This document shows, in pieces, positions 8,337 to 18,349 of a stretch of DNA of 64,000 nucleotides. The DNA is taken from the NCBI RefSeq assembly GCF_004519295.1, contig NZ_SOZH01000005.1:1-64000 (forward strand). Reading direction: 5' to 3'. Position numbers and translations under genes: made by a program. Below the pieces are notes generated by a model that was given only the letters and a program-made list of their open reading frames with translations, did no database searches and was not told where the DNA came from. This stretch comes from Cellulosimicrobium funkei. Lineage in GTDB: Bacteria; Actinomycetota; Actinomycetes; Actinomycetales; Cellulomonadaceae. Positions within the stretch are counted from its first letter, which is position 1. Every line of letters begins with the position of its first letter.

Positions 8337-8345
8337 CCGCAGGGG

Positions 8346-8709
8346 TGGAGGTGCGGGGAATCGAACCCCGGTCCGGTGACGCCGATCGAGGACTTCTCCG
8401 GGCGCAGTCTGCTGTCGTTTTTCTCGGCCCCCGCACTCACGCAGACAAGATGCGGACGGGCTCAGTCACCTGAAAGTCCCCGCAGCCCCGGTGACGAGGA
8501 CTGCGAGCAGTGGCTCTCTAGATGACGCCAGGATCCGAGTCGAGAGCTAGCTCGGGCTGACGGACTTCGGGGCTCGCTCAGGCGGCGAGGGCGAAGTCGG
8601 TGCGCTTGTTATCGGCACCTGTGTTTTGCAGACATCGTTTACGAGATAAGCCTGCATCCTCGGCCCGCTTCTCCTCGAAGCACGACCACCGTCGAAACCG
8701 ATCACCCCC
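8346..8709 (-). ncRNA. ssrA: Transfer-messenger RNA (tmRNA)
   Basis: tmRNA of about 364 bases, which rescues stalled ribosomes together with SmpB. The 5' end GGGGGTG (8709-8703) pairs with CACCTCC (8353-8347) to make the seven-base acceptor stem, followed by discriminator A at 8346. The tRNA-like T arm GGTTCGATTCC is just inside the 3' end, and the conserved 5' segment GGTTTCGACGGTGG follows the stem. The terminal CCA is not fully encoded: the genome reads ACCC, so the last A must be added after processing. The tag frame (8616-8578) reads ADNKRTDFALAA and ends in TGA. smpB lies close by on the same strand. Confidence 0.95.
8578..8616 (-). other. tmRNA proteolysis tag reading frame
   Basis: Twelve codons GCC...GCC followed by TGA inside tmRNA encode ADNKRTDFALAA; the ALAA end is the usual degradation signal read by ClpXP-type proteases. 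The usual non-templated Ala precedes it. Confidence 0.9.
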
Positions 8710-8816
8710 TGTGCAGTTGTCAAGCACTGCGCGGCGCCCGGGCGGACCCGGACCTCGTGCAGCAGGTCCAGCCTACGCGATCAACGCCGTGCCCCGCACG
8801 GATATTTCCGCGCGGC

Positions 8817-8849
8817 CGGGTACCGGCGGTCGCGCACCGCCGGTACCCG
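8817..8849 (-). terminator. Terminator of the DoxX-like gene
   Basis: Perfect 14-base arms (8817-8830 and 8836-8849) with a CGCGC loop, nine bases past the stop codon of the membrane protein gene. It also separates that gene from the tmRNA promoter region. Confidence 0.75.
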
Positions 8850-8857
8850 CGTCGTGG

Positions 8858-9271
8858 CTACTTCTTCCGGCTCAGCGAGTCGACGAGCAGCCCGCCGGCG
8901 ATCCCGAGGAGGAACACGTCCTTCGCGAGCCCGGTCCCCTGCTCGGTAGGTCGCACCCCGTCCTCGCGCGTCATGCCCGGCGTCTTGAGGTACATGCCGA
9001 CGAGGCCGGCCGAGAAGACGCCGAGCCCGACGGCGACGAGACCGGTCGGGACGAAGGGCGCCACGAGGGCCGCGCCGAGCGCGATCTCGGCGGTCGACAG
9101 GGTCTTGGTGAACTGCTTCGGCTCGACCTCCCCGAGGAACGAGTACGTGCCGGCGGCCATCCCGTGCAGTCCCTGCGCGGTCTCCTCGTCGGCACCGCGC
9201 TTGGTCAGGCCGGAGTTGAGGATGTACGCCCCCGCCGCGAGGCGCGGGATGTACTGGCGGAGCTTGACCAT
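8858..9271 (-). CDS. DoxX-like small membrane protein
   Basis: A 137-residue membrane protein resembling the DoxX/unknown family found widely in actinobacteria. Hydrophobic spans lie at about residues 10-22, 58-75, 78-95 and 118-133, and there is a conserved-looking N-terminus MVKLRQYIPRLAAGAYILNS. The start ATG at 9271 has an excellent ribosome binding site (AGGAGG, five to six bases upstream); a longer frame upstream has none. Function is unknown. It lies between smpB and ssrA but has its own terminator, so the position need not be functional. Confidence 0.75.
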   Translation of the reverse strand: MVKLRQYIPRLAAGAYILNSGLTKRGADEETAQGLHGMAAGTYSFLGEVEPKQFTKTLSTAEIALGAALVAPFVPTGLVAVGLGVFSAGLVGMYLKTPGMTREDGVRPTEQGTGLAKDVFLLGIAGGLLVDSLSRKK

Positions 9272-9391
9272 GGGGCCTCCTGGTTCGCGGTCGTCGTCTC
9301 GCCCTCGACCGTACGTCGAGGGCGACGGCGTCACCAGCGGGTGGGGCCGGCGTCGGGCACAGGAACGGCGTGCGGGACGCCCCGCGCGGCG

Positions 9392-9862
9392 TCAGCGCAG
9401 CTCGCGCTGCCGCATGGCGCGCTGCGCCTCGCGGTTGTCCTGCTTCTCGCGGAGCGCCTGGCGCTTGTCGTACTCCTTCTTGCCGCGCGCGAGCGCGATC
9501 TCGACCTTGGCGCGGCCGTCGAGGAAGTACAGCGCGAGGGGCACGATCGTGTGCCCCTTCTCGCGCGTCTTGGACTCCAGGCGCAGGATCTCCTCCTTGT
9601 GCAGGAGCAGCTTGCGCTTGCGGCGCGGGGCGTGGTTGTTCCACGTGCCCTCGGTGTACTCGGGGATGTGGACGTTCTCGAGCCAGGCCTCGCCGCGGTC
9701 GACCGCGACGTAGCCGTCGACGAGCGACGCCCTGCCCATCCGCAGCGCCTTGACCTCGGTCCCGGACAGGACGATCCCCGCCTCGTACACGTCCTCGATC
9801 ACGTAGTCGTGGCGTGCCTTGCGGTTGCTGGCGACGACCTTGCGGCCGCTGTCCTTCGCCAT
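9392..9862 (-). CDS. smpB: SsrA-binding protein SmpB
   Basis: SmpB of 156 residues, which binds the tRNA-like part of tmRNA and brings it to stalled ribosomes. The family core is present: [43 protein letters not shown], and the basic C-terminal tail [13 protein letters not shown] that enters the empty mRNA channel. The start ATG ([10 protein letters not shown]) is preceded by an AGGA element; a longer frame adds 20 residues without family counterpart. It lies near ssrA and downstream of the prfB-ftsE-ftsX-M23 block, the common actinobacterial order. Confidence 0.96.
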   Translation of the reverse strand: MAKDSGRKVVASNRKARHDYVIEDVYEAGIVLSGTEVKALRMGRASLVDGYVAVDRGEAWLENVHIPEYTEGTWNNHAPRRKRKLLLHKEEILRLESKTREKGHTIVPLALYFLDGRAKVEIALARGKKEYDKRQALREKQDNREAQRAMRQRELR

Positions 9863-10063
9863 CCGTGTCCTACCGTCCTTCTCTGCTGTCGGTGCTGTCG
9901 CCCGGGTGCTCGTCCGGGGCACCGTCCGTGCGCCGGCCCCGAGCCGTGCGGGCGCCCGAGCGTACGGGTGCCCGACGGCGCCCGGTACCGATTATCCCCC
10001 GGGTGCGGTCGCGCGGGGGCCGGGACGGGTCGGGCGCGACGCCCGGAGCGCGACCCGGCCCGG
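9863..10063 (-). other. Gap between M23 peptidase gene and smpB
   Basis: About 200 bases. Contains an imperfect GC-rich inverted repeat at roughly 10010-10055 that may end the ftsEX transcript, and the smpB ribosome binding site. No clear promoter seen. Confidence 0.3.
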
Positions 10064-11464
10064 TCAGCGCAGCACGGACATCGGGTCGATCGTCGACCCG
10101 TTGACGTACACCTCGAAGTGCAGGTGGCACGCCCCCGAGAGGCCGGTGTTGCCCGAGTAGCCGATGACGTCACCCTTGTTGACGGTCCGGCCGGACGACA
10201 CCGCGAAGCGCGTGAGGTGGTTGTAGCTCGTCATGAGGTTCTTGCCGCCCACCGTGCCGTGGTTGACGAGCACCTGGTTGCCGAAACCGTTGCGCCACTG
10301 GGCGTGGACGACCGTCCCGGGCCCGGCCGCCATGATCGGCGTGCCGCAGTAGGCGCGCAGGTCCGTCCCCGCGTGCAGGCGGTAGTAGCCGAGGATGGGG
10401 TGCAGGCGCATCCCGTAGCTCGAGGTCACGTAGGGCACCGCCGTCGGGTACGACAGGAAGCTCGAGATGCTGCCGCGGTCGCCGCCGGAGGACGAGCCGC
10501 CACCTCCGCCACCGCCACCGCCACCGCCGGAGGACGAGCCGCCGCCGTCACCGCCACCGCCGCCGCCGGACTGCTGGCTCTGCTGCTGGCGGCGCGCCTC
10601 CTCCTCGGCGGCCTTGCGGTCACGTTCGGCCTGCTCCGCGATGATGCCCTTGATCTCGCTCTGCAGGGACTGCTGCGCGGCCTCGTTCTCGGCGACCTTG
10701 GCCTCGGCCGCGGACTTGCGCTCCTCGATCGTCGCCTTCTTGGCCTGCTGGTCGACGATCAGCTGCTCGACCTCGGCCTTGCGGTCGGCCGCGGCCGTGC
10801 GCGCCGCCTCGGCGGCGACGAGGTTCTCGTCCGCCTGCTGCTTGAGGTCGGTGACCGTCTCGCGCACCGCCTGGAGGCGCGCCTCGCGGTTGCGCGACAC
10901 CGACTCGGCCTCGAGCAGCTCCTGGAGCGAGCGGGACTGGCTGCGCGCCGCCGTCGAGGAGACGGCGTACTCCGCGATGAACTCCTCGGTGCTCTGCGCA
11001 CCCGTGACGATGCCGAGGCTCGAGACGTCGCCCTGGCCGCGGTACGCCTGGCGCGCCATCTCGGCGATGCTCGACTTGGCGTCGGCCACCTCGGTCGCGC
11101 CGCGCTCGATCTCGGCGCTGATCGCGGCCTCCTGGCCCAGCGCGTCCTCGAGCCGCTGCGCGAGCAGCTCCGCCTCGCGCTGCGTCCGCTCGACCTCGGC
11201 CTGGGCCGCGTCGAGCTCGGCCTGCGCGACGGGCAGCCGCGCCTCGATGGCCTGGAGGTCGACGACGGCCTGCGCGAGCGCCGCGTCCGTGTCCTCGAGC
11301 TCGGACTGCAGCTGCTCGCGGTTGCCGAGGATCTCGGACTGGCGACGCTCCGCCGCCGCCCGGCGGTCGTCGATGTCGTCGGCGGACGCCGAGGCGACAC
11401 CGCCCACGAGGAGCAGGGTCGTCGCGATCAGAGCCGCTGTCGCGCGGCGGAGGTCCCGGGTCAT
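10064..11464 (-). CDS. Secreted M23 peptidoglycan endopeptidase with coiled coil
   Basis: A 466-residue EnvC/RipA-like protein: signal peptide (1-28, ends SASA), a long coiled coil (about 30-290, rich in Gln, Glu, Arg and Ala), a poly-Gly/Ser linker, and a C-terminal LytM (M23) domain. The zinc and catalytic residues are present, in RLHAGTDL and HLHFEVYVNG, so unlike E. coli EnvC this protein should itself cut peptidoglycan cross-links. It starts two bases after the ftsX stop codon region (positions 11464 and 11466), in the same operon as ftsE and ftsX. The likely model is that FtsEX, powered by ATP, controls this hydrolase through its coiled coil during division. The exact partner is inferred. 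Confidence 0.88.
   Translation of the reverse strand: MTRDLRRATAALIATTLLLVGGVASASADDIDDRRAAAERRQSEILGNREQLQSELEDTDAALAQAVVDLQAIEARLPVAQAELDAAQAEVERTQREAELLAQRLEDALGQEAAISAEIERGATEVADAKSSIAEMARQAYRGQGDVSSLGIVTGAQSTEEFIAEYAVSSTAARSQSRSLQELLEAESVSRNREARLQAVRETVTDLKQQADENLVAAEAARTAAADRKAEVEQLIVDQQAKKATIEERKSAAEAKVAENEAAQQSLQSEIKGIIAEQAERDRKAAEEEARRQQQSQQSGGGGGGDGGGSSSGGGGGGGGGGGSSSGGDRGSISSFLSYPTAVPYVTSSYGMRLHPILGYYRLHAGTDLRAYCGTPIMAAGPGTVVHAQWRNGFGNQVLVNHGTVGGKNLMTSYNHLTRFAVSSGRTVNKGDVIGYSGNTGLSGACHLHFEVYVNGSTIDPMSVLR
10480..10570 (-). repeat. Poly-glycine/serine linker repeat
   Basis: Low-complexity GCC/ACC codon run encoding two Gly stretches separated by Ser triplets between the coiled coil and M23 domain of the endopeptidase. 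The block GCCGCCGGAGGACGAGCCGC recurs, suggesting growth by slippage. It probably varies in length between strains. Confidence 0.7.
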
Positions 11465-11465
11465 C

Positions 11466-12386
11466 TCACACCCTCGTGTGGCGGTTGAGCGTGACGACCG
11501 AGGACACGGCCGCCAGCAGGAAAGCGATCCCGACGAGGACGGGTGCGATGCGCAGCACGTCCGCCTCGTCGACGTAGGCCACCCACGTCACGGACTGGGA
11601 CAGCCAGTCGGTGACGAGGTACTTCACGCCGACCCAGAGCCCGCCGACCGCCAGGACCGCGCCGAGCACGGCGGCGATCGCGCCCTCGAGGAGGAACGGG
11701 AGCTGGATGAACAGGTTCGACGCCCCGACGAGCCGCATGATGCCCGTCTCGCGCCGTCGGCTCAGCGCGGAGAGGCGGATCGTCGTCGTGATGAGCAGCA
11801 CGGCCGCGAGCAGCATGACCGCCGCGAGACCGGCCGCGAGCAGGGACGCGCGGTTGAGCGCGAGGAACAGCGAGTCGAAGATGCGGCGCTGGTCCTCGAC
11901 CACCTCGACGCCCGGCCGCCCCGTCACGACGTCGTTGACCACCTCGTAGTTCTCCGGGTTGGTGAGCTTGAGGCGGAAGGACGCCTGCATGTCGTCGACC
12001 GTGAGCTGCGTGCCCAGGTACCCGTCGGGGTAGCGCTCGGTGAACGCCGCGAACGCGTCGTCCTTGGACTCGAAGTAGACCGTCTGGATCTCGTCGCCGA
12101 GCTCGGTGTCGAACAGGTCCTCGATCGCCGCGATCTGCTCGGGCGTGGCCTCGCCGGCCGCGCACGTGGGCGACGGCGACCCGGCCGGGCAGAGGAAGAC
12201 GGACACCTCGACCTTGTCGTACCAGTCGTCCTTGAGCTTGCCGATCTGCGCCTGGAGCAGCAGCGACGACCCCACGAACGTGAGCGAGACGAAGGTGACG
12301 AGCACGACGGAGACGGCCATGGAGACATTGCGCCGCAGGCCCTGACCGAGCTCCGCGAGGATGAACTGGAGTCGCACGCCGCTCAC
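11466..12386 (-). CDS. ftsX: Cell division protein FtsX
   Basis: Membrane half of the FtsEX complex, 306 residues. A cytoplasmic start ([20 protein letters not shown]) leads into the first span (23-45), then an extracellular domain (about 46-170) that would contact a peptidoglycan hydrolase, then three spans (about 185-210, 235-255, 280-300). The cytoplasmic segment [18 protein letters not shown] is typical. It starts with GTG overlapping the ftsE stop (GTGA). The extracellular domain carries two Cys (LCPAG...CAAG), a possible disulphide. An M23 peptidase follows directly. Confidence 0.95.
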   Translation of the reverse strand: MSGVRLQFILAELGQGLRRNVSMAVSVVLVTFVSLTFVGSSLLLQAQIGKLKDDWYDKVEVSVFLCPAGSPSPTCAAGEATPEQIAAIEDLFDTELGDEIQTVYFESKDDAFAAFTERYPDGYLGTQLTVDDMQASFRLKLTNPENYEVVNDVVTGRPGVEVVEDQRRIFDSLFLALNRASLLAAGLAAVMLLAAVLLITTTIRLSALSRRRETGIMRLVGASNLFIQLPFLLEGAIAAVLGAVLAVGGLWVGVKYLVTDWLSQSVTWVAYVDEADVLRIAPVLVGIAFLLAAVSSVVTLNRHTRV

Positions 12387-13312
12387 TCCCCCGCCGTCGC
12401 GTCGACGTGACGACGCGCCGAGCGTCGCCGGGGCAGCGGCGGCCGGCCCGGTGCGTCGGCCGCGGGCGTCGCGCCGGTCGCCGTCGTCCGGACCGGCGCC
12501 TCGGCCGGGTCCTGCGCCGAGGACGACGCCGGGTCGGGCGCCGCGGACGGGCGTGCGGTCCGGCGCACGACGGCGGTCGGCGCCGACTCGGGCGCCGGGC
12601 CGGACGTCGGGTCGGGGATGACCTGGCCGCGGGCGCCGTACGAACCGTGCGCCTGGTCGCGCACGAGCGTGCCGGTGTCGAGCTCGACGACGCGGCGGCG
12701 CATCTGGTTGACGATCTCCTCGTCGTGCGTCGCCATGACGACGGTCGTGCCGGTGCGGTTGATGCGGTCGAGCAGGCGCATGATCCCGAGGGACGTCGTG
12801 GGGTCGAGGTTCCCGGTCGGCTCGTCGGCGAGCAGGATCGGCGGGCGGTTGACCATGGCGCGCGCGATGGCGACGCGCTGCTGCTCACCGCCGGAGAGCT
12901 CGTGCGGGCGACGCTTCTCCTTGCCCGCGAGGCCCACCATCTCGAGCGTCTCGGGCACCGTGATGGCGATGGTGTGACGCGGCTTGCCGATCACCTGGAG
13001 CGCGAACGCGACGTTCTCGAACACGGTCTTGTTGGGCAGCAGGCGGAAGTCCTGGAAGACCACCCCGATCTGGCGGCGGAGCTTCGGGACGTTCCAGCTC
13101 GACATCGACCCGAGGTCGCGGCCCGCGACGAAGACCTTGCCCTTCGTCGGGCGCTCCTCGCGCAGGACGAGGTGCAGGCACGTCGACTTGCCGGAGCCGG
13201 ACGCGCCGACGAGGAAGACGAACTCGCCGCGCCGGACCTCCAACGACACGTCGTCGACGGCCGGCCTCGCGCCGCGCGCGTAGACCTTGGTGACGTTCTC
13301 GAAGCGGATCAC
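12383..13312 (-). CDS. ftsE: Cell division ATP-binding protein FtsE with long C-terminal tail
   Basis: ABC ATPase of the FtsEX complex, 309 residues. Walker [10 protein letters not shown] (36-44), Q-loop VVFQDF, signature LSGGEQQR, Walker [10 protein letters not shown] and switch His in MATHDE are all intact. Start chosen at GTG 13312 ([11 protein letters not shown], the usual FtsE start) with GAGGA upstream; the longer frame begins outside the family. After the ABC domain (about 229 residues) it has an extra tail of about 80 residues rich in Pro, Ala, Arg and Ser, presumably disordered, which E. coli FtsE lacks. Coupled to ftsX by a four-base overlap. Confidence 0.95.
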   Translation of the reverse strand: MIRFENVTKVYARGARPAVDDVSLEVRRGEFVFLVGASGSGKSTCLHLVLREERPTKGKVFVAGRDLGSMSSWNVPKLRRQIGVVFQDFRLLPNKTVFENVAFALQVIGKPRHTIAITVPETLEMVGLAGKEKRRPHELSGGEQQRVAIARAMVNRPPILLADEPTGNLDPTTSLGIMRLLDRINRTGTTVVMATHDEEIVNQMRRRVVELDTGTLVRDQAHGSYGARGQVIPDPTSGPAPESAPTAVVRRTARPSAAPDPASSSAQDPAEAPVRTTATGATPAADAPGRPPLPRRRSARRHVDATAGE

Positions 13313-13474
13313 AGCGGCACGTTCCTCGGGTCGGGGGTCGATCCGTGGACGAACGGGGTTCGTCGCACGATCCCGAGGGTAGGCATGTGTCTCCGGCCCG
13401 GCGGGGCGGACACGCCGCGCCCGGGTGCATCGATCCGTTGCTCGGATCAATCGGCCCGGGGCGGCCGCAGAAGG

Positions 13475-14587
<1,113 letters not shown>

Positions 14588-14601
14588 GAGGTTCAAGGTT
14601 A
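14588..14601 (-). promoter_or_regulatory. -10 box of prfB
   Basis: TAACCT at 14601-14596, eight bases before the GTG start. Predicted leaderless transcript. Confidence 0.55.
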
Positions 14602-14741
14602 CGCGACCCCGCGCGCGGTCGGCGCCGTCGCGCGAGGCGACGGCGACGGGACCGCGCGGGGGCTCCGCGCGGGGTCCGCGCGCGGGGCCGCCGCGGGGGT
14701 TCGGCGTCCCCGGGCGGGGCACGCCCGACGGCGCGTCGCCG

Positions 14742-15965
14742 TCAGTCCTTCGTGCCGCCCCGCACGGCGGAGCCGCCCGTGGTCGACGACGCCGGCTCGG
14801 CGGTGGTCGCCTGCTGGCGGCCTTCGTCGCGCGCCTTCGCGAGCATCGCCTCGAGGCGCTGGCGCCGGCGTCGGCGATCGTCCCGGACGCCCACGATCAC
14901 GACCACGACGATCGCGAGGAGCAGGAGCTGCGGCCACGGGACCGCCCACGTGGTGACGGTGACCGTGACCGGGTCGAGCTGCGCGTCCACCTGGTCGTCG
15001 CCGACGACCGTCGGCGTGACGGTGATCGTCGTGCTGACCGGTCCGAGCGGCCAGACGTCGGCGAACGCGACCTTGCTCCGCAGGGATCCGCCCGGCAGGA
15101 CCTCCCCGAGCGGCTCCGCCGTCGCCTCGTCCGTCACGGCGCCGAAGAGTGCGGACGTCGCGACCTGGCCCTCGGCACCGAGGCGCACGTTGCCGTCGTT
15201 GGCGACGTCGTAGGAGACACTGAGGTCGCCCGCGGCGAACGGGTTCCACGACGGCGCGTAGGACGCCTTGACGTCCTCGACGGCGAGCGCGGGCTGGACC
15301 TCGCCGGTGACGCGCGTCGTGACGCGGAACCCGACACGGCTCTCGACGCCGACGCTCGTCCCGCCCTCGCCGCCGCCCGTGCTCGTGACCGACGCGGCGA
15401 TGCCCGCCGGGTGGTCGCCCGGGGTCGCGTTCTCGGGGACCGTGATCGTGTACGGGACGACGACCGTCTCCTTCGGGCCCACATCGACGCTCTCCTGGAC
15501 GGTGAACCACGTCCCCGCGTCGGTGGACTCCTGGTCCGAGGAGAGCATGTTGAAGCGCCCGTTGGCGGTGAGGTAGCCGTCCGCGGCCTTGAGCGCGAAC
15601 GTGGCCGGCACGTCGCTGAAGTTCGAGACGGCGATGTGCTCCTCGACCGTCGTGCCCGGGTCGGCGACGAGGTCGACGCCGCGACGCCCGTCGGGACCGT
15701 TCGCGTCCGCGGGCTTGGCGCCCCACGTGATGCGGTCCTCGGTGTCGAGGGGCAGCGCCGTCGGCAGAGCGCTCACGACGTCGGCCTGCGCGTTCGTGAC
15801 GCCGGCGTGCGCGCTCGTGGCGGCGGTCGTCGCGGACGCGCCGACGGCGAGCGGGGTCGCGGGCAGGAGGCCGAGGGCGAGGGCGGTCGCGGCCAGGACG
15901 AGACGACGCCCGCGGCGGCGGGACGGGGACCCGGTGCGGGCGGGGTGCGTTGGTGCGGGGATCAC
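14742..15965 (-). CDS. DUF916-family surface protein (WxL-associated)
   Basis: A 407-residue protein exported by a signal peptide (basic start, hydrophobic 22-42) and anchored by a C-terminal span at about 348-366 ([17 protein letters not shown]), with a cytoplasmic tail rich in Arg and Gln. The outside part has two beta-sandwich-like regions; [24 protein letters not shown] and [14 protein letters not shown] are typical of the DUF916 (WxLIP) peptidoglycan-binding domain. Such proteins normally hold WxL proteins at the wall. The gene directly upstream encodes a small secreted protein that could be that partner. It has its own gap of 130 bases to the partner. Confidence 0.75.
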   Translation of the reverse strand: MIPAPTHPARTGSPSRRRGRRLVLAATALALGLLPATPLAVGASATTAATSAHAGVTNAQADVVSALPTALPLDTEDRITWGAKPADANGPDGRRGVDLVADPGTTVEEHIAVSNFSDVPATFALKAADGYLTANGRFNMLSSDQESTDAGTWFTVQESVDVGPKETVVVPYTITVPENATPGDHPAGIAASVTSTGGGEGGTSVGVESRVGFRVTTRVTGEVQPALAVEDVKASYAPSWNPFAAGDLSVSYDVANDGNVRLGAEGQVATSALFGAVTDEATAEPLGEVLPGGSLRSKVAFADVWPLGPVSTTITVTPTVVGDDQVDAQLDPVTVTVTTWAVPWPQLLLLAIVVVVIVGVRDDRRRRRQRLEAMLAKARDEGRQQATTAEPASSTTGGSAVRGGTKD

Positions 15966-16097
15966 GCAGGGGCTTCTCTCCGTACGACGACGGGTCGCCC
16001 GCCCGGCACGACCGTGGTCGTGCGGGACGGTGCGACCCGTCGTGTGACTACTCGGTCGGTGCCCGGTCGGAACCGGTCACCGGGACGTCGGGACGGC

Positions 16098-16712
16098 TCA
16101 GTCCTCGAACAGGGACAGCGTGATGGTCGAGTTGTACGCGCCCGGCGCGACGTCCTCACCCGTGCGCAGCGTGAGGTTCGCGCCGGCGGTCCAGGAACCC
16201 TCGGGGTTGACCTCGGCCGAGTCGAACGTCGAGACCAGGAGCTCCTGGTCGACGAGACCCGGGCCGTTCTCGAGGGAGGGCTCGACCGGCTCGCCCTCGG
16301 AGACCAGGCCGGTGTCGCCACCGTCGACGAGGGTCGGGGCCCAGCCGAGGTTGTCGGCACCGATCTCGCCCGCGTCACCCGTGAAGGCCGACGCGCTGCC
16401 CAGCACGTACCAGTAGGCGCCCTCGGACACCTCGGTCCGCGTGTCGGTGACGGTGACCTCCGGCAGCGCACCGTTGAACTCGCGCGTGCCCTCGACCGAC
16501 GACTCGTCGGCCTCGGTCAGCGTGGTCGAGCTCGCGGCGACGGTGAGGGCGAGGTTGCCCGGCTCCACGTTGGACTCGATCTCCACGGAGACGTCGACGT
16601 CGGTGCCGTCCACCGGGTCGGCGGAGGCGGCGGACGCGAGGGCGACCGTGCCGATGAGCATCGCACCGAGGGCACCCCCGGCGACGAGCTTCTTCGTTGC
16701 TCGTGCGTTCAT
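16098..16712 (-). CDS. Secreted WxL-like wall protein
   Basis: A 204-residue secreted protein. Start ATG at 16712 has GGAGAG seven bases upstream; an upstream ATG five codons earlier lacks this. A signal peptide runs to about residue 31 (ALASAASA). The mature protein is acidic and beta-rich. Its end, SWTAGANLTLRTGEDVAPG then YNSTITLSLFED, resembles the end of WxL domains, although a clear W-x-L pair is not present. The neighbouring DUF916 protein supports a wall-bound pair. A role in adhesion or surface display is only a guess. Confidence 0.6.
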   Translation of the reverse strand: MNARATKKLVAGGALGAMLIGTVALASAASADPVDGTDVDVSVEIESNVEPGNLALTVAASSTTLTEADESSVEGTREFNGALPEVTVTDTRTEVSEGAYWYVLGSASAFTGDAGEIGADNLGWAPTLVDGGDTGLVSEGEPVEPSLENGPGLVDQELLVSTFDSAEVNPEGSWTAGANLTLRTGEDVAPGAYNSTITLSLFED

Positions 16713-16753
16713 GTTGTAGCTCTCCATCGTTGGAGTTGTTGTCGGACCGGATC

Positions 16754-16782
16754 ACCATAGCGGCGAACCTGGGGTTTTGACA
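16754..16782 (-). promoter_or_regulatory. Possible promoter of the WxL-like gene
   Basis: TATGGT (16759-16754) with TGTCAA (16782-16777) 17 bases upstream. The -35 match is weak. It would give a leader of about 35 bases with a good ribosome binding site. The region 16760-16900 has lower GC than the surroundings. Confidence 0.4.
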
Positions 16783-16901
16783 GGGCCGAACCAGAAGTGG
16801 CCATCCAAAGTTAAGAAAGTGAACAAAGGCGCGCGAGCGCGCTCACGCGACGCTGCGGTATTCCTTTCCCTGGACGTTCTTCGTCGAACAGCAACAGGTG
16901 C

Positions 16902-17474
16902 TCACCACGCTCTGGCACGTGACTCTGCACGCACGATGATGCCATCACTCCACGCCCCGGTCACCCAGCTGATCATCGCGGGTCGCGCCCGCGCGGCGAG
17001 GCCGACCGACGCCGTGCGCCCGTCGCCGGTCGACGCGTCGGTCACCACGACCTCGCTCAGACCGGCGAGCGCCGCGGGGTTCCGGGCGAGATAGTCGTCG
17101 ACGTCCGCGCGGATCCCGGCGTCGGTCAGCGTGAGGACGGCACCCTCGACCGGCGGCGCCGCGCTGCCGGAGTAGAACGTCTCCGGGGTCGTCGAGTCGG
17201 CCGCCGTGAGGGCGAGCGCATCCGCGAGCGCGTAGAGCCGCTTGCGTTCGAGGTGCACCTCCGTGGCGCTCACCACGACCGTCACGAGGAGCAGCGCGAA
17301 CGCCACGAACGCGCTCGTGAGCAGCAGGATGCGGCCCTCCTCCCGCTCGTTCGAGCCCCGGAGCCGCGCGACGAGCGCCGCCGAACCGCGCCCGACTGCG
17401 CCGGACCGCCGCCCGGGACCGCGTCCGGGTGCGCCCCCGGGTGTCGAGGTGCCCAGGGGTGGCGGGGCGCTCAC
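16902..17474 (-). CDS. TadG-like pilus-locus protein
   Basis: A 190-residue protein with a basic, Gly/Pro-rich N-terminus, one membrane span at about 49-70 (ILLLTSAFVAFALLLVTVVVSA) and an extracellular remainder. The sequence RILLLTSAFVAFALLLVTV and LERKRLYALADALALTAA match the pattern of putative Flp pilus-assembly TadE/G-like proteins. It is the last gene of the tad operon and its GTG start overlaps the previous stop by four bases. It probably helps assemble or anchor the pilus; the exact role is unknown. Confidence 0.7.
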   Translation of the reverse strand: MSAPPPLGTSTPGGAPGRGPGRRSGAVGRGSAALVARLRGSNEREEGRILLLTSAFVAFALLLVTVVVSATEVHLERKRLYALADALALTAADSTTPETFYSGSAAPPVEGAVLTLTDAGIRADVDDYLARNPAALAGLSEVVVTDASTGDGRTASVGLAARARPAMISWVTGAWSDGIIVRAESRARAW

Positions 17475-17944
17475 GGCCGCCTCGCCGCGTACGCGTCGAC
17501 GGACACGACGTGCCGCGCCTCCACGGGGACCACGAGGGGGACGACCCGCCGCACGAGCTCGGGCACGAGCGGGAGCGGCACGTCGAGCCGGACGTGCGCC
17601 GTCACCTCGCCGCCCGGCTCCAGGCAGGGCCGTGACGAGCAGGAGATCGTCAGGCCGTCGGTGGCCGGGGAGAAACCCTGGTCGTCGAGCGCCAGGGCCA
17701 CGGCCGCCGAGGCGAGCCGGGCCCCGTCGTCGCTCGACGGCGCCGTGACGAACGCACGCGCCGCCTCGCGGGAGGCGCCCTCCACGGCGAACGTCGCGGC
17801 CTGCACCCGCCCCACCGTGAGCACGAGGTACAGGACCGGCAGGAGGAGGACGAGCGCGACACCGAGGAACTCGACGACCGCGCTCCCCCGGTCCGCGCGC
17901 TGCCCCGTCAGCCTCGCGCGGAGCCGAGCGAGCAGGCGCGTCAC
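17471..17944 (-). CDS. TadE-like pseudopilin (second copy)
   Basis: A 157-residue protein with the TadE pattern: short basic N-terminus, then DRGSAVVEFLGVALVLLLPV, in which GSAVVEF is a prepilin-like cleavage region with the conserved Glu, followed by one membrane helix and an extracellular domain. It has two Cys (SCSSRPC) that could form a disulphide. It overlaps the preceding tadE gene by four bases. Such minor pseudopilins are thought to start or tip the Flp pilus. Confidence 0.75.
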   Translation of the reverse strand: MTRLLARLRARLTGQRADRGSAVVEFLGVALVLLLPVLYLVLTVGRVQAATFAVEGASREAARAFVTAPSSDDGARLASAAVALALDDQGFSPATDGLTISCSSRPCLEPGGEVTAHVRLDVPLPLVPELVRRVVPLVVPVEARHVVSVDAYAARRP

Positions 17945-18348
17945 GGGGCCTCCTCCAGCGCGTGACCGCGGACGGTGAGTGCTCCGGCCGGGCCGAGCAG
18001 TCCGACGACCGGGAGCGGCGCGGTCACCGTGACCTCGACGACGGGCAGACCGTCCACGACGGTCCGGCGCGCGACGACGTCCTGCGCGTACCGCGCCGAG
18101 AGCGCGGACACGACGAGGTCGCGCGTGCGGTCCGCGCCGTCGTGCGGGCCACGGTCGGCACGGCCCGCGACGCGGGCACCTTCCGCCGCGCAGTCCACCA
18201 GCGTCGCGCGCACGTGGACGGCGAGCGCGACCTGGACGACCCCGAGGAACAGCACGAGCACGAGGACGGAGACGAGGGTGAACTCGACGACGGCGGAGCC
18301 CCGCTCCGGGTCCTCGACGCCGGCTCCCGGACCACCGCGACGCACCAT
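17941..18348 (-). CDS. TadE-like pseudopilin (first copy)
   Basis: A 135-residue TadE-family protein. ERGSAVVEFTLVSVLVLVL (16-34) has the prepilin-like Glu five residues into the hydrophobic helix. The rest is an extracellular domain ending in a small beta region. It lies one base after the small pilin-like gene and overlaps the next tadE-like gene, so these pseudopilins are made together. Confidence 0.78.
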   Translation of the reverse strand: MVRRGGPGAGVEDPERGSAVVEFTLVSVLVLVLFLGVVQVALAVHVRATLVDCAAEGARVAGRADRGPHDGADRTRDLVVSALSARYAQDVVARRTVVDGLPVVEVTVTAPLPVVGLLGPAGALTVRGHALEEAP

Positions 18349-18349
18349 C

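Noticed and set aside
8717-8722. TTGACA next to the tmRNA 5' end as its -35 box
   Set aside because: It is only eight bases from the mature 5' end, leaving no room for a -10 box. A promoter further upstream with later 5' processing is more likely.
10480-10570. GCC-rich tandem run as a CRISPR or non-coding repeat
   Set aside because: It is in frame inside the M23 peptidase gene and encodes a Gly/Ser linker.
13432-13448. GATCCG-N5-CGGATC as an operator between prfB and ftsE
   Set aside because: Short arms, downstream of prfB, and no promoter next to it. Could be chance.
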